From: Clostridium grantii DSM 8605
Lineage (GTDB): Bacteria; Bacillota; Clostridia; Clostridiales; Clostridiaceae
Reading direction: 5' to 3'
Assembly (NCBI RefSeq): GCF_900129965.1
Contig: NZ_FQXM01000005.1
Span: 124,001 to 188,000, forward strand
DNA length: 64,000 bases
Every line of letters begins with the position of its first letter. Position 1 is the stretch's first letter. This document shows, one piece after another, positions 1 through 8,719 of this stretch. A program made the position numbers and the translations under genes. The notes beneath the pieces were generated by a model. The model did not search any database and was not told the DNA's origin. It saw only the letters and a list, made by a program, of their open reading frames with translations.

Positions 1-584
1 GTAGTAAAGCCATAAGACAAGTTAGTATGTCTCTTCAAAGTTATGAAAATTTAAAGGATTATGAAGCCTTTGAAACATATTTAAAAAGCATAATATCCTT
101 TGTAAATAAAGGAAGGGAAAAAACAAATATTATTTTTGAATTGAGACTTTGGAATTATGAAGATGAAGAAAGTGTTATAAATAATTTTAATAAAAATAAA
201 AAATCTTTAGAACATATTAAAGAATCATTGGAATTAAAAGATGGAGTGTATGAACAACTTCCAAAAGGAAAAGGAATAAAACTTTTACCGCAAGTATATT
301 TAAGCAAAAGTTATGAATTTCAATGGCCCAATTTATCAAGAGAAATCATTAGTACAAAAGGAAGTTGTTATGGATTAAGACAACAAATTGGAATTTTAGT
401 CAATGGGGATGTAGTACCTTGTTGTTTAGATTCAGATGGAGATATTGTTTTGGGTAATCTATTTAATTGTAGTTTTGAAGAGATTATCAATTCTTGTAGA
501 GCAAAGGCTATTGTAGATGGATTTGAAACAAAAAAATTGGTTGAACCATTATGTATGAGATGTGGATATAGACAGAGATTCTAA
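1..584 (+). CDS. Radical SAM/SPASM domain protein, 3' part (5' end outside window)
   Basis: The reading frame is open from the first bases of the window, so the ATG at 27 is internal; the upstream codons read SKAIRQVS and match the same segment of the second copy at 7542-8219. What remains is the end of the radical SAM barrel and a SPASM-like C-terminus with a CC pair (PCCLDSDGD), a further Cys (FNCSF), another (NSCRA) and a final CMRCG. These would bind an auxiliary Fe-S cluster. Such proteins are cytosolic Fe-S/SAM enzymes, often maturases of peptides or enzymes; no substrate can be assigned. The CX3CX2C motif of the SAM cluster lies outside the window. A strong terminator follows at 593-623. 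Confidence 0.85.
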   Translation, partial: SKAIRQVSMSLQSYENLKDYEAFETYLKSIISFVNKGREKTNIIFELRLWNYEDEESVINNFNKNKKSLEHIKESLELKDGVYEQLPKGKGIKLLPQVYLSKSYEFQWPNLSREIISTKGSCYGLRQQIGILVNGDVVPCCLDSDGDIVLGNLFNCSFEEIINSCRAKAIVDGFETKKLVEPLCMRCGYRQRF

Positions 585-592
585 TATAAATT

Positions 593-623
593 TAAAAGCC
601 TGAAAATTATTTTCAGGCTTTTA
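593..623 (+). terminator. Rho-independent terminator after radical SAM gene
   Basis: Perfect 14-bp inverted repeat (TAAAAGCCTGAAAA and its complement) with a 3-nt centre. The arm ends in a T-run on either strand, so it can end the radical SAM transcript and possibly also the convergent MFS transcript. Confidence 0.85.
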
Positions 624-657
624 CTATATAACGAACTATTTACTTTATATGTTTAAA

Positions 658-1893
658 TTAAATAGTTTCAATATGTTCTGGAACTTTCATAAATAAAAAG
701 CCTCCAATAAGAAATAATATAATTATGCTAGAAACGCCAAGTCTAGAATTGCCTGTGACTTGAGTAACAAAAGCTACTAATAATGGTCCTAATATAGAAG
801 CAAATTTTCCAAAGATATTATAGAATCCAAAAAATTCACTGGCTTTATCTTTGGGTATTATTTTACCGAAGTAAGATCTACTTAAAGCTTGTATACCACC
901 TTGGGAAGTAGCCACTAAAAAGCCTAAAATCCAGAATTGAATAGTTGTATGCATAAAATAAGCATAAATTGCAATAAAGCTATAAACACCGATACCAACC
1001 AAAATCATCTTTCTAGCTGAGTATTTTTTAGCTAGTTTTCCAAATAAAAGGGCAAAAGGAAAAGCAATAAATTGAATAGCTAATAGAATAATCATTAAAT
1101 CATTAGAGCTAACACCTATATCTCTTCCAAATATTGTGGCCATTTTAATTATTGTGGAAACGCCATCAATATAAAAGAAATAGGCTATTAAAAATAAGAA
1201 TATAGATTTATATTGAGTAATGTTCTTAAAAGTATCATATAATCTAATAAAACTTTTTTTGATTGCATTTTTCTCGGGTTCTATAAATTGGGTTTGCTCA
1301 ACATCTTTTAACATTGGTAGTGAGAAAATAAACCACCAAACTGAAGTAATAAGAAAAGAAAGTTTTGTTGCTTGTAGAGTGGTAATGCCTATTAGATCAG
1401 GTTTCATAATAAATATAATACTTATTATAAAAGGAATAGTGCTACCTATATAACCATAACCAAAACCAGCAGAGGAAATCCAATCCATCCTATCTTCAGT
1501 TGTAACATCAACTAAAAAAGAATCATAGAAAATATTTGAACCTGAAAAACCTAAGATTGCGAAAATATAAATTATTATACATAAAAGCCAATTTCCTTCA
1601 TTAACTATAAAAAATAGTGATGTAAATATAAGCCCTAAAAATAAAAAAAATGTAAAAAGTTTCTTTTTATAGCCTTTGTAAGCAGCAATTGTTCCTAAAA
1701 TAGGAGCTAAAATAGCTACAAGCAAGGTAGCTATAGAATTACCATAACCCCAATAGGCTGTGGATAAGTGACTTGGTAGTTCTTTGGCTACTACATCTTT
1801 ATAGAAAATTGGTAAGATTACACTTAAAACTGTCATTGAAAAAGCAGAATTAGCCCAATCATATAAAACCCAACTTCTTTCTTTTTTAGTCAT
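658..1893 (-). CDS. MFS transporter, UMF1/Atg22-like family
   Basis: 411-residue integral membrane protein. The N-terminus KERSWVLYDWANSAF is the hallmark of the UMF1 (vacuole effluxer Atg22-like) branch of the major facilitator superfamily; about 12 hydrophobic segments follow, with a charged loop around residues 60-75 and a central cytoplasmic loop near 200-225. Bacterial members are predicted exporters of amino acids or other small solutes; the substrate is not known. The start ATG has GGAGG 7 nt upstream. It lies alone and is convergent with the radical SAM gene. The family assignment is firm, the substrate unknown. Confidence 0.85.
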   Translation of the reverse strand: MTKKERSWVLYDWANSAFSMTVLSVILPIFYKDVVAKELPSHLSTAYWGYGNSIATLLVAILAPILGTIAAYKGYKKKLFTFFLFLGLIFTSLFFIVNEGNWLLCIIIYIFAILGFSGSNIFYDSFLVDVTTEDRMDWISSAGFGYGYIGSTIPFIISIIFIMKPDLIGITTLQATKLSFLITSVWWFIFSLPMLKDVEQTQFIEPEKNAIKKSFIRLYDTFKNITQYKSIFLFLIAYFFYIDGVSTIIKMATIFGRDIGVSSNDLMIILLAIQFIAFPFALLFGKLAKKYSARKMILVGIGVYSFIAIYAYFMHTTIQFWILGFLVATSQGGIQALSRSYFGKIIPKDKASEFFGFYNIFGKFASILGPLLVAFVTQVTGNSRLGVSSIIILFLIGGFLFMKVPEHIETI

Positions 1894-1998
1894 TAGAAAA
1901 CCTCCATTCCAAATTTAACCGATAAAAATATCATACCATATTTATACAATATAAAAATAATATTCTTGAAACTTAATGAAGTCTTAACATTAAAAATA

Positions 1999-2021
1999 AC
2001 CCCTCTATAATTCAGAGGGGT
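1999..2021 (-). terminator. Terminator after histidine kinase gene
   Basis: Inverted repeat ACCCCTCT/AGAGGGGT with a 7-nt loop. It is followed on the minus strand by a T-rich tract and lies just past the stop of the kinase gene. Confidence 0.7.
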
Positions 2022-2043
2022 ATTACATTAATTTTATTTTTAA

Positions 2044-3471
2044 TTAGAAAATTACTTGGAAGCAATTCATATTACTTTCTACATAAGCTTTTATTTGCCC
2101 ATTATGAAGTGTTACAATACTTTTAACAATAGATAAGCCTAAACCATTTCCATCTTTTACTGTATCAACTTGATAAAAGCTATTCCAAATGTTTTCTAGT
2201 TCAGTTTCAGGTATTAGTAATCCAGTATTGCAGATAGTTAATGTTACTTTATTTGAAGTTCTTTTTAAATTAATAACAATGTTACCTTTTTCATCCACAT
2301 ACTTAAAGGCATTACTTAATAAATTAATAATAACCTGTCCTATACGTAAAGAATCACCTTGTATTAAACAATTTTCTTCAGCATAAACATCAACTTTTAT
2401 AAATTTTTCATCACTTAAATACTCAAATTTGTTAATACAGGTTTCAAGTAATTCGTTGAGAAGTATATCTTCCTTTACAAGAGTAAAGGAGCCAGATTCA
2501 TAGCTTGATAAGTCCAGTAAATCTTTAATGAGTCCATTCATTCTTATACCTTCATCAAGAATAACTTGAACATAATAATTTATATCTTCTTTGGTTTTTG
2601 GGAGGCCTCGCTGCAATCCATCTGCATAACCAAGAATTACGCTAATAGGATTTTTCAGTTCGTGAGATACATCAGAAACAAATCTACGGCGCATATTTTC
2701 AAGATTTTTTTCTCTAGATAATTCTTTTTCAAGCTTAGAGTTGCTTTCATTTAATGCATTTATATTATTAGAAAGTTCTTTAGACATTTTATTAACACTT
2801 ACATATAATTCTCCAATTTCATCATCGCCTTCTTCTTTTAAGGCACCAGTAAAATCAAGAGAAGCAATTTTTTCAGCAGCATCCTTTAATGTTACAATAG
2901 GGCGAGAAATTAGGCTTGCCATAAAAATAATAATTATAAAAGCGAGTATATAAATAACTAAAGTTATAATAGTTAAGAAAAGTAAAAATACTTGTTGAAC
3001 TTCACGAAAAATCCCCATGGGTTTATTGATGATTAAAAGATCACCATTATTAAGAATATAACCATATATAATTTTCTGCTCTAAAAAAGTTTCCTCATGA
3101 GAAACAAAAAAATATCCATCTTTAATATTAGAACTGGCTTTATCTTTTATAATTTCTAGTTCTTCAGGCGTAATATACTTACTATTATCTTTTGACACTC
3201 GACCGAAAATCAGTTTATTATCTGGAGTAAAAATAAGTGCGGAGCCTCCAGTTCTAATTTCTAAATCTTTAATGGCGTTATGGGTTTTATTATATATTTG
3301 ATTATTAGAATACTCTTTACTGATTTTTATGATAGTGTACTTATTATAAAATAGAAAAAAATCATCCATGAAAAAAAAATTTATAAGCATTATCAGAGCT
3401 AACATCAATAGAAATATTCCAGAATAAATTAATAATAGTTTTTTTCTAATAGATTTAGTTTTCAGGAATTT
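2044..3471 (-). CDS. Sensor histidine kinase of an OmpR-type pair
   Basis: 475 residues if started at TTG 3471, which follows AGAGGAG and lies 14 nt before the end of the upstream regulator gene. A longer frame reaches TTG 3525 but has no better ribosome site. Order of parts: first membrane helix (KLLLIYSGIFLLMLALIML), an extracytoplasmic sensor region of about 120 residues, second helix, HAMP linker, dimerisation/H-box (VSHELKNP), N-box (NLLSNAFKYV) and a G-box (GNGLGLSIV). It is the membrane kinase partner of the response regulator just upstream. The signal is unknown; the periplasmic region shows no recognised domain to me. Confidence 0.9.
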   Translation of the reverse strand, partial: KFLKTKSIRKKLLLIYSGIFLLMLALIMLINFFFMDDFFLFYNKYTIIKISKEYSNNQIYNKTHNAIKDLEIRTGGSALIFTPDNKLIFGRVSKDNSKYITPEELEIIKDKASSNIKDGYFFVSHEETFLEQKIIYGYILNNGDLLIINKPMGIFREVQQVFLLFLTIITLVIYILAFIIIIFMASLISRPIVTLKDAAEKIASLDFTGALKEEGDDEIGELYVSVNKMSKELSNNINALNESNSKLEKELSREKNLENMRRRFVSDVSHELKNPISVILGYADGLQRGLPKTKEDINYYVQVILDEGIRMNGLIKDLLDLSSYESGSFTLVKEDILLNELLETCINKFEYLSDEKFIKVDVYAEENCLIQGDSLRIGQVIINLLSNAFKYVDEKGNIVINLKRTSNKVTLTICNTGLLIPETELENIWNSFYQVDTVKDGNGLGLSIVKSIVTLHNGQIKAYVESNMNCFQVIF

Positions 3472-4126
3472 CAAGTTTATAACCAACTCCTCTAACGGTT
3501 TTAATAATATCACTGTACTTACCAAGTTTTGCTCTTAAAGTTTTTATATGAGTATCTACTGTTCTTGGATCACCATAATAATCATATCCCCAAATTCTAT
3601 CAAGAATTACATCTCTTTTTATGGGTATATTTTTATTATAAATAAGAAAGTCTAGCATTTCGAATTCCTTTTGGGTTAAGTTTAAAGTTTCTTTGTTACT
3701 TATAACTTCACGATTAGTAAAATCTATTTTTAAATCATAAATTTCAAGGATTTTAGGTTTTGATTTCTGAAATCTACGTAAGCAAGCATGTACTCTTGCT
3801 ACTAATATTTCATAAGTGAAGGGTTTAGATATGTAGTCATCTGCTCCTAGTTGCAACCCTTTAACTTCATCATGAGTTTGATTTAATGCAGTTAGAAAAA
3901 TAACTGGAGAGGGACTTACTTTTCTAATTTCCTTAATAGTTTCAAATCCATCCATACCTGGCATACGAATATCAAGTAGTATAAGGTCAATATCATTATG
4001 TGTCATGATTTTCTCCAATCCATCCATACCATCTTTGCCTTCTATTATCTCAAATCCTTCATTTTTTAAATAATCTCCTAGTATTCTTCTTATTTTTTCT
4101 TCATCATCTATAATAATAATTTTCAT
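3455..4126 (-). CDS. OmpR/PhoB-family response regulator
   Basis: 223 residues: receiver domain 1-115 with the acidic pocket DD at 7-8, phospho-acceptor D52 (LLDIRMPG) and K102 in SKPF, then a winged-helix DNA-binding domain (QKEFEMLDFL, RTVDTHIKTLR, TVRGVGYKLE). ATG 4126 follows GAGGTG. The gene overlaps the kinase start by 17 nt, a normal translationally coupled pair. The neighbouring methyltransferase fusion and MFS genes give no clear hint of the regulon. Confidence 0.93.
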   Translation of the reverse strand: MKIIIIDDEEKIRRILGDYLKNEGFEIIEGKDGMDGLEKIMTHNDIDLILLDIRMPGMDGFETIKEIRKVSPSPVIFLTALNQTHDEVKGLQLGADDYISKPFTYEILVARVHACLRRFQKSKPKILEIYDLKIDFTNREVISNKETLNLTQKEFEMLDFLIYNKNIPIKRDVILDRIWGYDYYGDPRTVDTHIKTLRAKLGKYSDIIKTVRGVGYKLEIPEN

Positions 4127-4238
4127 ATAAACACCTCAGTTTTTATTTCGAATTTTATTTTTTATAAAAATATTATTGCACTTTATAGTAGATAAAAATA
4201 AGATAACTCATAACTCATATGAATATAACTATACTTCT

Positions 4239-5864
4239 TTACTTAACTAGCAGCACAAATACATGAGGGATAAGTCTTCCAGCTTCAAGTTTAATTTCTT
4301 CAATTAATTCAAGTTCTTCATTATCAATTAAAAGTTCCTTAAATAATTTCTTTTCTATGGTGTGAATAAAAGCCATTCCACCTGGTTTCACAAAATAAGG
4401 GATTTCCTTGATAAAATCACTATATAATTGAGCATATTTATTATGGTCTGCTGACTTATTATCAAAAGGCATATTTGTTATAAGCTCATCAAAATATTCT
4501 AAGGAATCATAACTTAATATATCTTTATTTACTAGCTCAATATTCACACTAGCTAAAGCTGCATTAGCTGTAGCATTAGATATAGCTGTTTTATATATAT
4601 CAACTCCTGTTAAAGAGTGATATTCTAATAGTTTAGCTCTTTCAATAAGCATTGTTCCAGCACCACAAAATGGGTCTATAACTGAAGAATTAGGTTTTAC
4701 CCACTTTTCTATAGATTTTAGAACAATAGCCGCAGATATAGGATTTATAGAAGTAGGTAGAGCATTCTCTCTATAATCAAATCTAGTATCTTTAAAAGTA
4801 TATAATTTTAAAAACACATTACAAAGATTATTTTTTTCAATTATTCTTATTTCAACTTCATAGGAAGAAGTACTGTTTTTCAAAGTACCACTAGATAATT
4901 CATCCAACTCACGGGATAAGTTTTTTACAAACTCTGATTTTTCAATAATATGATCAGTGGTCTTAAATTCAACTCTATATCTAAAGGAAGAATTAGAATC
5001 CACCTCATGACAGTCATTTAAAAATTCTACAATATGTCCGTTTATAATAGCAGAAGCTATGGATTTAGAATCAAATTTTAGGTTCTCACATTTATTTAAA
5101 GGAAATAAAACCTCATAAAAGGTTCTACAAGAGTAAACTTTATCTAAATCTTTTTCTTTAATAAGTATACCTTCCTCTATAAGTTGACCTTTAATTGATT
5201 TTTCTTTTAAGTCGTTCAAAGCAAGATGATATTGGTTGTTCATTAAAGTAAGCAACATAGGAACAGGGCTTTCAAAGCCTTTAAATTTATGGGATACAAG
5301 AGGCGATAATTTATCTATAGCCTTTGTAAGAGCAAGCTTTTCTTCATTAATATGTTTATTGATTTTTATTGGGGAGTTAGTACCAGCAGAATCATTTTCT
5401 TTTGATACCAAATCTTCAAGTATTTTATTTAATTTTTCTCCGTCCAAAGCTCCACCGCAGCCACCTATAGCAGAAGCATAAGAAGCTCTTGCGAATTGTT
5501 GGTCTTCAGACATATAAGCAAGGTATAAAGATTCTAAATATGCGGGATCTCCTAGTTCTCCAATAATTCCACACACATTTTTTCTTGTTTTTGCATCTGA
5601 ATGGGAAAGCAAATCAGAAAGTTGCTCTTTTGAAAATCCAATAGTTTTTGTAAAAAAGTTTCTTGGTTTTTCTTTTTTTATAATATCCCTTATTACGGAG
5701 AGTATTATCCTTGGATTATCTTCACTTAATGCTTTTGACCAAAGCACTGGAATTGAATTCTTATAATCTAAGGAAAGTTTGTTGATAATTGTAATTCTTT
5801 GTTTATCATTTGAATTCTTAAGATTTTCAATGGAAGCATTTATTGTATTATTATTTTCTAGCAT
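4239..5864 (-). CDS. HEAT-repeat protein fused to RNA methyltransferase (UPF0020/Trm14-like)
   Basis: 541 residues. Residues about 10-150 are helical with HEAT-like repeats (SEDNPRIILSVIRDII, DAKTRKNVCGIIGELGD). Residues about 240-380 resemble the THUMP-like/linker part of the Trm14-THUMPD group. Residues 385-541 form a Rossmann methyltransferase with the SAM-binding motif DPFCGAG (397-403), an acidic loop VDIY (421-424) and the catalytic NMPF (464-467), the N/DPPY-type motif of N2-guanine RNA methyltransferases. Likely a cytosolic tRNA or rRNA base methylase. The HEAT N-terminus is unusual for the family. ATG follows GAGGTG; the gene stands alone. Confidence 0.8.
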   Translation of the reverse strand: MLENNNTINASIENLKNSNDKQRITIINKLSLDYKNSIPVLWSKALSEDNPRIILSVIRDIIKKEKPRNFFTKTIGFSKEQLSDLLSHSDAKTRKNVCGIIGELGDPAYLESLYLAYMSEDQQFARASYASAIGGCGGALDGEKLNKILEDLVSKENDSAGTNSPIKINKHINEEKLALTKAIDKLSPLVSHKFKGFESPVPMLLTLMNNQYHLALNDLKEKSIKGQLIEEGILIKEKDLDKVYSCRTFYEVLFPLNKCENLKFDSKSIASAIINGHIVEFLNDCHEVDSNSSFRYRVEFKTTDHIIEKSEFVKNLSRELDELSSGTLKNSTSSYEVEIRIIEKNNLCNVFLKLYTFKDTRFDYRENALPTSINPISAAIVLKSIEKWVKPNSSVIDPFCGAGTMLIERAKLLEYHSLTGVDIYKTAISNATANAALASVNIELVNKDILSYDSLEYFDELITNMPFDNKSADHNKYAQLYSDFIKEIPYFVKPGGMAFIHTIEKKLFKELLIDNEELELIEEIKLEAGRLIPHVFVLLVK

Positions 5865-6114
5865 TTGTTCACCTCTTAGGATTAATTGTAGTTCATAAAT
5901 AAAGAACTTCTATAATAGTTTAGCTTATTATATCTTATATTACAGCAAATTTTTCTGAATATAAGATAAGTTTATTTGCTTTTATAAGCATAAAATAAAA
6001 AAGTAAAGCAATTTTATTGAAAATTGCTCTACACATCTTTTGCTATACTTTGCAGTAATATTATACCACAAAATATAGGCTTGTTATACTAAATAATAAG
6101 TGCAGGGCTGATTA

Positions 6115-6218
6115 TATAGGATACAACGGTGAAACTTAATTTATACTTGTTCCAAAAGCTCCGGCTTTTGGGAGTTTTGGGGCATGTATAAATTAATAGT
6201 TGAACTTGTATACCTATA
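6115..6218. repeat. Palindromic repeat element, copy A (long form)
   Basis: 104 bp bounded by TATAGGATACAAC on the left and the imperfect complement GTATACCTATA on the right. Inner arms TTAATTTATAC and GTATAAATTAA are exact complements. The centre is a GC-richer hairpin (CCAAAAGC-TCCG-GCTTTTGG). About 54 bp of it reappear in reverse at 43830-43884 with one mismatch. It resembles a small non-coding MITE-like element; no transposase is nearby. Confidence 0.7.
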
Positions 6219-6287
6219 ATAAAATTATATATAAATTAATAGACAAATAAAACAAACAATTAGGTTAAAATAACTATTGAAATTAGT

Positions 6288-6316
6288 TTGACACAAAACT
6301 AATATATATATATAAT
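6288..6316 (+). promoter_or_regulatory. Predicted sigma-A promoter of the OYE-like gene
   Basis: TTGACA at 6288-6293, 17-nt spacer, TATAAT at 6311-6316. Both boxes are perfect. The expected start point near 6323 falls at the left end of repeat copy B. Confidence 0.75.
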
Positions 6317-6320
6317 TATG

Positions 6321-6368
6321 TATAGTAATCTCATTGTGAAACTTAATAGTTGAAGTGGTATGTCTATA
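6321..6368. repeat. Palindromic repeat element, copy B (48-bp short form)
   Basis: 48 bp running from TATAGTAATC to GTCTATA, sharing the core TTGTGAAACTTAATAGTTGA with copy E at 46954-47001, which has the same length. It would form the 5' leader of the OYE-like mRNA. Confidence 0.7.
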
Positions 6369-6395
6369 TGTATCAAATTAGAAAGGTGTGTTTTT

Positions 6396-7508
6396 ATGTA
6401 TAATGATAAACAAGATAAATCTTTGTTTCATAAAACAAAATTAGCAAATATTGAGCTTAAAAACAGATTTGTTAGAAGTGCAACTTGGGAAAATATGACC
6501 ACTGAAGATGGGCATATGACAAAGGAGCTTTATGATATTTACGAAAACCTATCAAAAGGTCAGATTGGATTGATTATAACAGGATACGGCAATGTTGTTA
6601 AAGAAGAGCAACCTAATCCTGGTATGATGGGAATTTATAATGATTCATTTATTGAGGAATACAAAAAACTAACAAATTTAGTTCACAGTTACGGTTCAAA
6701 AATTATTATGCAATTAGCTTATGGTGGTACAAAAACTAATTTTAACCTGGGTGAAAGAATTATATTTGCTCCAAGTGAAGTACCTGAAAAAAGTACAAAT
6801 GTTTTAGGTAAGGCTATGTCCAAAGAAGAAATTGACTATATTGTTAATGGTTTTGCTGAAGCTGGCAAAAGAGTTAAAGAGTCTGGTTTTGATGGAGTAG
6901 AAATCCATGGAGCGCATACTTATTTAATTAATCAATTTCTTAGTCCGTATTATAACAAAAGAACAGATGAATATGGCGGAAGTTTAGAAAACAGAATGAG
7001 ATTTTTAATTGAAATATATAATAAAATGAGAGAAAAAGTAGGCAATAATTTTTCTATATTGGTAAAGCTTACTGCAACTGAATTCTTTCAAGGTGGATTA
7101 ACTTTTGAAGAAACTAAATTAATATGTAAAAAATTAAAGGAAATAGGTGTAGATGGTCTTGAAATTTCAGGTAATATTCATGGCAAGGCTAATACTATGG
7201 CTGGAGAAATATTTGAGGGATATGAAATAAAAGAAGAAGGATATTTTGTAGAATATGCAAAGGTTATTAGTGAAATGGTAAATATTCCAATAATAACAGT
7301 AGGTGGATTTAAAGATATTAATAATATAGAAGAGATTTTTAATGAAAGCAATATTGAATATTTTGGCATTTCAAGACCTTTACTTACAGAACCTGATTTA
7401 ATTAAAAGATGGATTGAGGGGAATAGAAAACCCGCAAAATGTGTTCGATGTTCAAAATGTAGAACGGCAGAAGGAAATTATTGTACTGTTTTTAACAAGT
7501 TGAAATAA
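6396..7508 (+). CDS. Old yellow enzyme-like NADH:flavin oxidoreductase
   Basis: 370 residues, start at ATG 6396 preceded by GAAAGGTG; an in-frame ATG at 6360 lies inside repeat copy B and is less likely. It is an FMN-binding TIM barrel of the old yellow enzyme/2,4-dienoyl-CoA reductase N-terminal family: EIHGAHTYLINQFLSP, the RTDEYGGS-ENR signature, LVKLTA and VGGF. The Fe-S and second flavin domains of full-length dienoyl-CoA reductases are absent, but the end carries CVRCSKCRTAEGNYC, a cysteine-rich tail. A soluble ene- or unsaturated-compound reductase is likely; substrate unknown. It is followed after 33 nt by the decayed radical SAM gene and was probably cotranscribed with it. Confidence 0.87.
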   Translation: MYNDKQDKSLFHKTKLANIELKNRFVRSATWENMTTEDGHMTKELYDIYENLSKGQIGLIITGYGNVVKEEQPNPGMMGIYNDSFIEEYKKLTNLVHSYGSKIIMQLAYGGTKTNFNLGERIIFAPSEVPEKSTNVLGKAMSKEEIDYIVNGFAEAGKRVKESGFDGVEIHGAHTYLINQFLSPYYNKRTDEYGGSLENRMRFLIEIYNKMREKVGNNFSILVKLTATEFFQGGLTFEETKLICKKLKEIGVDGLEISGNIHGKANTMAGEIFEGYEIKEEGYFVEYAKVISEMVNIPIITVGGFKDINNIEEIFNESNIEYFGISRPLLTEPDLIKRWIEGNRKPAKCVRCSKCRTAEGNYCTVFNKLK

Positions 7509-7541
7509 AAACTGTAGATATAAATGTTGGAGGTTTTATTT

Positions 7542-8219
7542 TTGAAACAATTTAAACGAATATATATTGAAATAACTAATTGATGCAATTTAAATTGTAG
7601 TTTTTGTCCTGAAACAAAAAGAAAACAAGAATATATGACTATAGAGGCTTTTGAAGAAATATTAACTTTATGTTATAAGTATGAAGTCAAAGTAAACTTA
7701 ACTACTAATGGAACCTTGCTAAAAAAACATAAGGATTTATTATTAAGTAGCAAGGCTTTAAGGCAAGTAAGTATATCTCTTCAAAGTTATGAAAAACCGG
7801 AAGACTATAAAGATTTTGAAATATATTTAAATAATGTGATGAGTATTGTAAATGAAGGAAGAAATAATACAAACATTATATTTGAGTTAAGATTATGGAA
7901 TTATGAAGATGAAGAAAGTGTTGGCAATAACTCAATTAAGAATCAACAAGCTTTAGAAATCATTAAGAAAGCTTTAGAAATATCAGAGGATTTTTATGAA
8001 GAACTTCCAAAAGGAAAAGGTATCAAACTATTATCCCAAGTTTACTTGAGCAAAAGCTATGAGTTTCAGTGGCCAGATATGTCAAGACAGGTTATTAGCA
8101 CAAAAGGAAGCTGTTATGGTTTAAGAGAACAGATAGGAATACTAGTAAATGGAGATGTGGGTATAGGGAAAGATTCTGAAAAATGGGCAATTTTCTTGGG
8201 TTCACAGTTAAAAGATTAA
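7542..8219 (+). pseudogene. Decayed radical SAM/SPASM gene (paralogue of the gene at 1-584)
   Basis: GGAGG at 7529-7533 sits 8 nt before a TTG at 7542, and the frame reads IYIEITN, then TGA (7581-7583), then CNLNCSFCPE, the CX3CX2C radical SAM motif. The in-frame TGA sits where related proteins often have Arg (NRCNL), so a CGA-to-TGA change is the simplest cause. Downstream, about 170 residues align closely with the copy at 1-584 (LRQVSISLQSYE, LPKGKGIKLL, TKGSCYGLR). After GDV the sequence loses the CC pair and all SPASM cysteines and ends within about 20 codons. With both defects it is very probably non-functional. Confidence 0.8.
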
Positions 8220-8719
8220 AAGAAAGTTCTAACTTTTTTTGATTTGTAATAAATACCAAGAACAAAAAAAGTGACTAAGCTTAATAATCCTAGAAATCTT
8301 AGTTTTAAAGAATCTAAAGGTTGAGATAAGGTATATCCTTTTTCTAATATACAAAGATTTTTTAAATGGATATCCATATCTCCGCCATGTTCGCTGCATG
8401 CTCTATGAAATTCACCTTGTACTTTAACTAGATCTCCTTTTTCATGATAATTTCCAAGGACAGTTACTGTATTTAATATCCCAGTTTCATCCCAAACACC
8501 AATAGCATTGCTGCCATCACTTACATTAAGCCAAGAAGCATTTCCTCTTTGCATAATATCCCCGATAGCTTCTCCATCTACAGTTACCATAGTGCTATCT
8601 AAGTTTTTACCATCCTCTATAAGAATATTAAAATTTGTAATATCTTCTGCTAGGCAAAGTGAAGATGTTTTTAGTAATAAAACTAAACATAAAATTATTA
8701 TCTTATATATTCTAAACAT
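8216..8719 (-). CDS. Small secreted/membrane protein with OB-like domain, in the trk cluster
   Basis: 167 residues. Signal-peptide-like N-terminus (about residues 1-24, ending CLAED), a beta-rich middle (TVDGEAIGDIMQRGNASWLNVSDGSNAIGVW...GDLVKVQGEFHRAC) that looks like an OB-fold, and one C-terminal membrane helix (about 138-158) followed by KSKKVR. The OB part would therefore lie outside the membrane. ATG follows GGAGGG. The gene overlaps the end of trkH by 22 nt, so it is the last member of the trk operon. Function not established; a potassium-uptake accessory role is inference from position only. Confidence 0.7.
   Translation of the reverse strand: MFRIYKIIILCLVLLLKTSSLCLAEDITNFNILIEDGKNLDSTMVTVDGEAIGDIMQRGNASWLNVSDGSNAIGVWDETGILNTVTVLGNYHEKGDLVKVQGEFHRACSEHGGDMDIHLKNLCILEKGYTLSQPLDSLKLRFLGLLSLVTFFVLGIYYKSKKVRTFF

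Larger units (their letters stand above)
5865..6395. other. Long intergenic region with palindromes, repeats and a promoter
   Basis: No gene is seen in this 531-bp stretch. It holds an inverted repeat AGCAATTTT/AAAATTGCT (6007-6028), a 104-bp palindromic repeat element (6115-6218), a sigma-A-like promoter (6288-6316) and a 48-bp short form of the same repeat (6321-6368). The two divergent genes on either side presumably have their 5' signals here. Confidence 0.7.

Noticed and set aside
3472..3525. Longer N-terminus for the first histidine kinase, starting at TTG 3525
   Set aside because: Would overlap the regulator gene by 71 nt and add a non-membrane segment; TTG 3471 follows AGAGGAG.
6360..6395. 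Start of the OYE-like protein at ATG 6360
   Set aside because: The ATG lies in the palindromic repeat without a ribosome site; ATG 6396 follows GAAAGGTG.
7581..7583. In-frame TGA read as selenocysteine in the second radical SAM copy
   Set aside because: No convincing hairpin of the bacterial SECIS type follows, the residue is not part of the CX3CX2C motif, and the 3' end of the gene is also degraded. A nonsense mutation is simpler.
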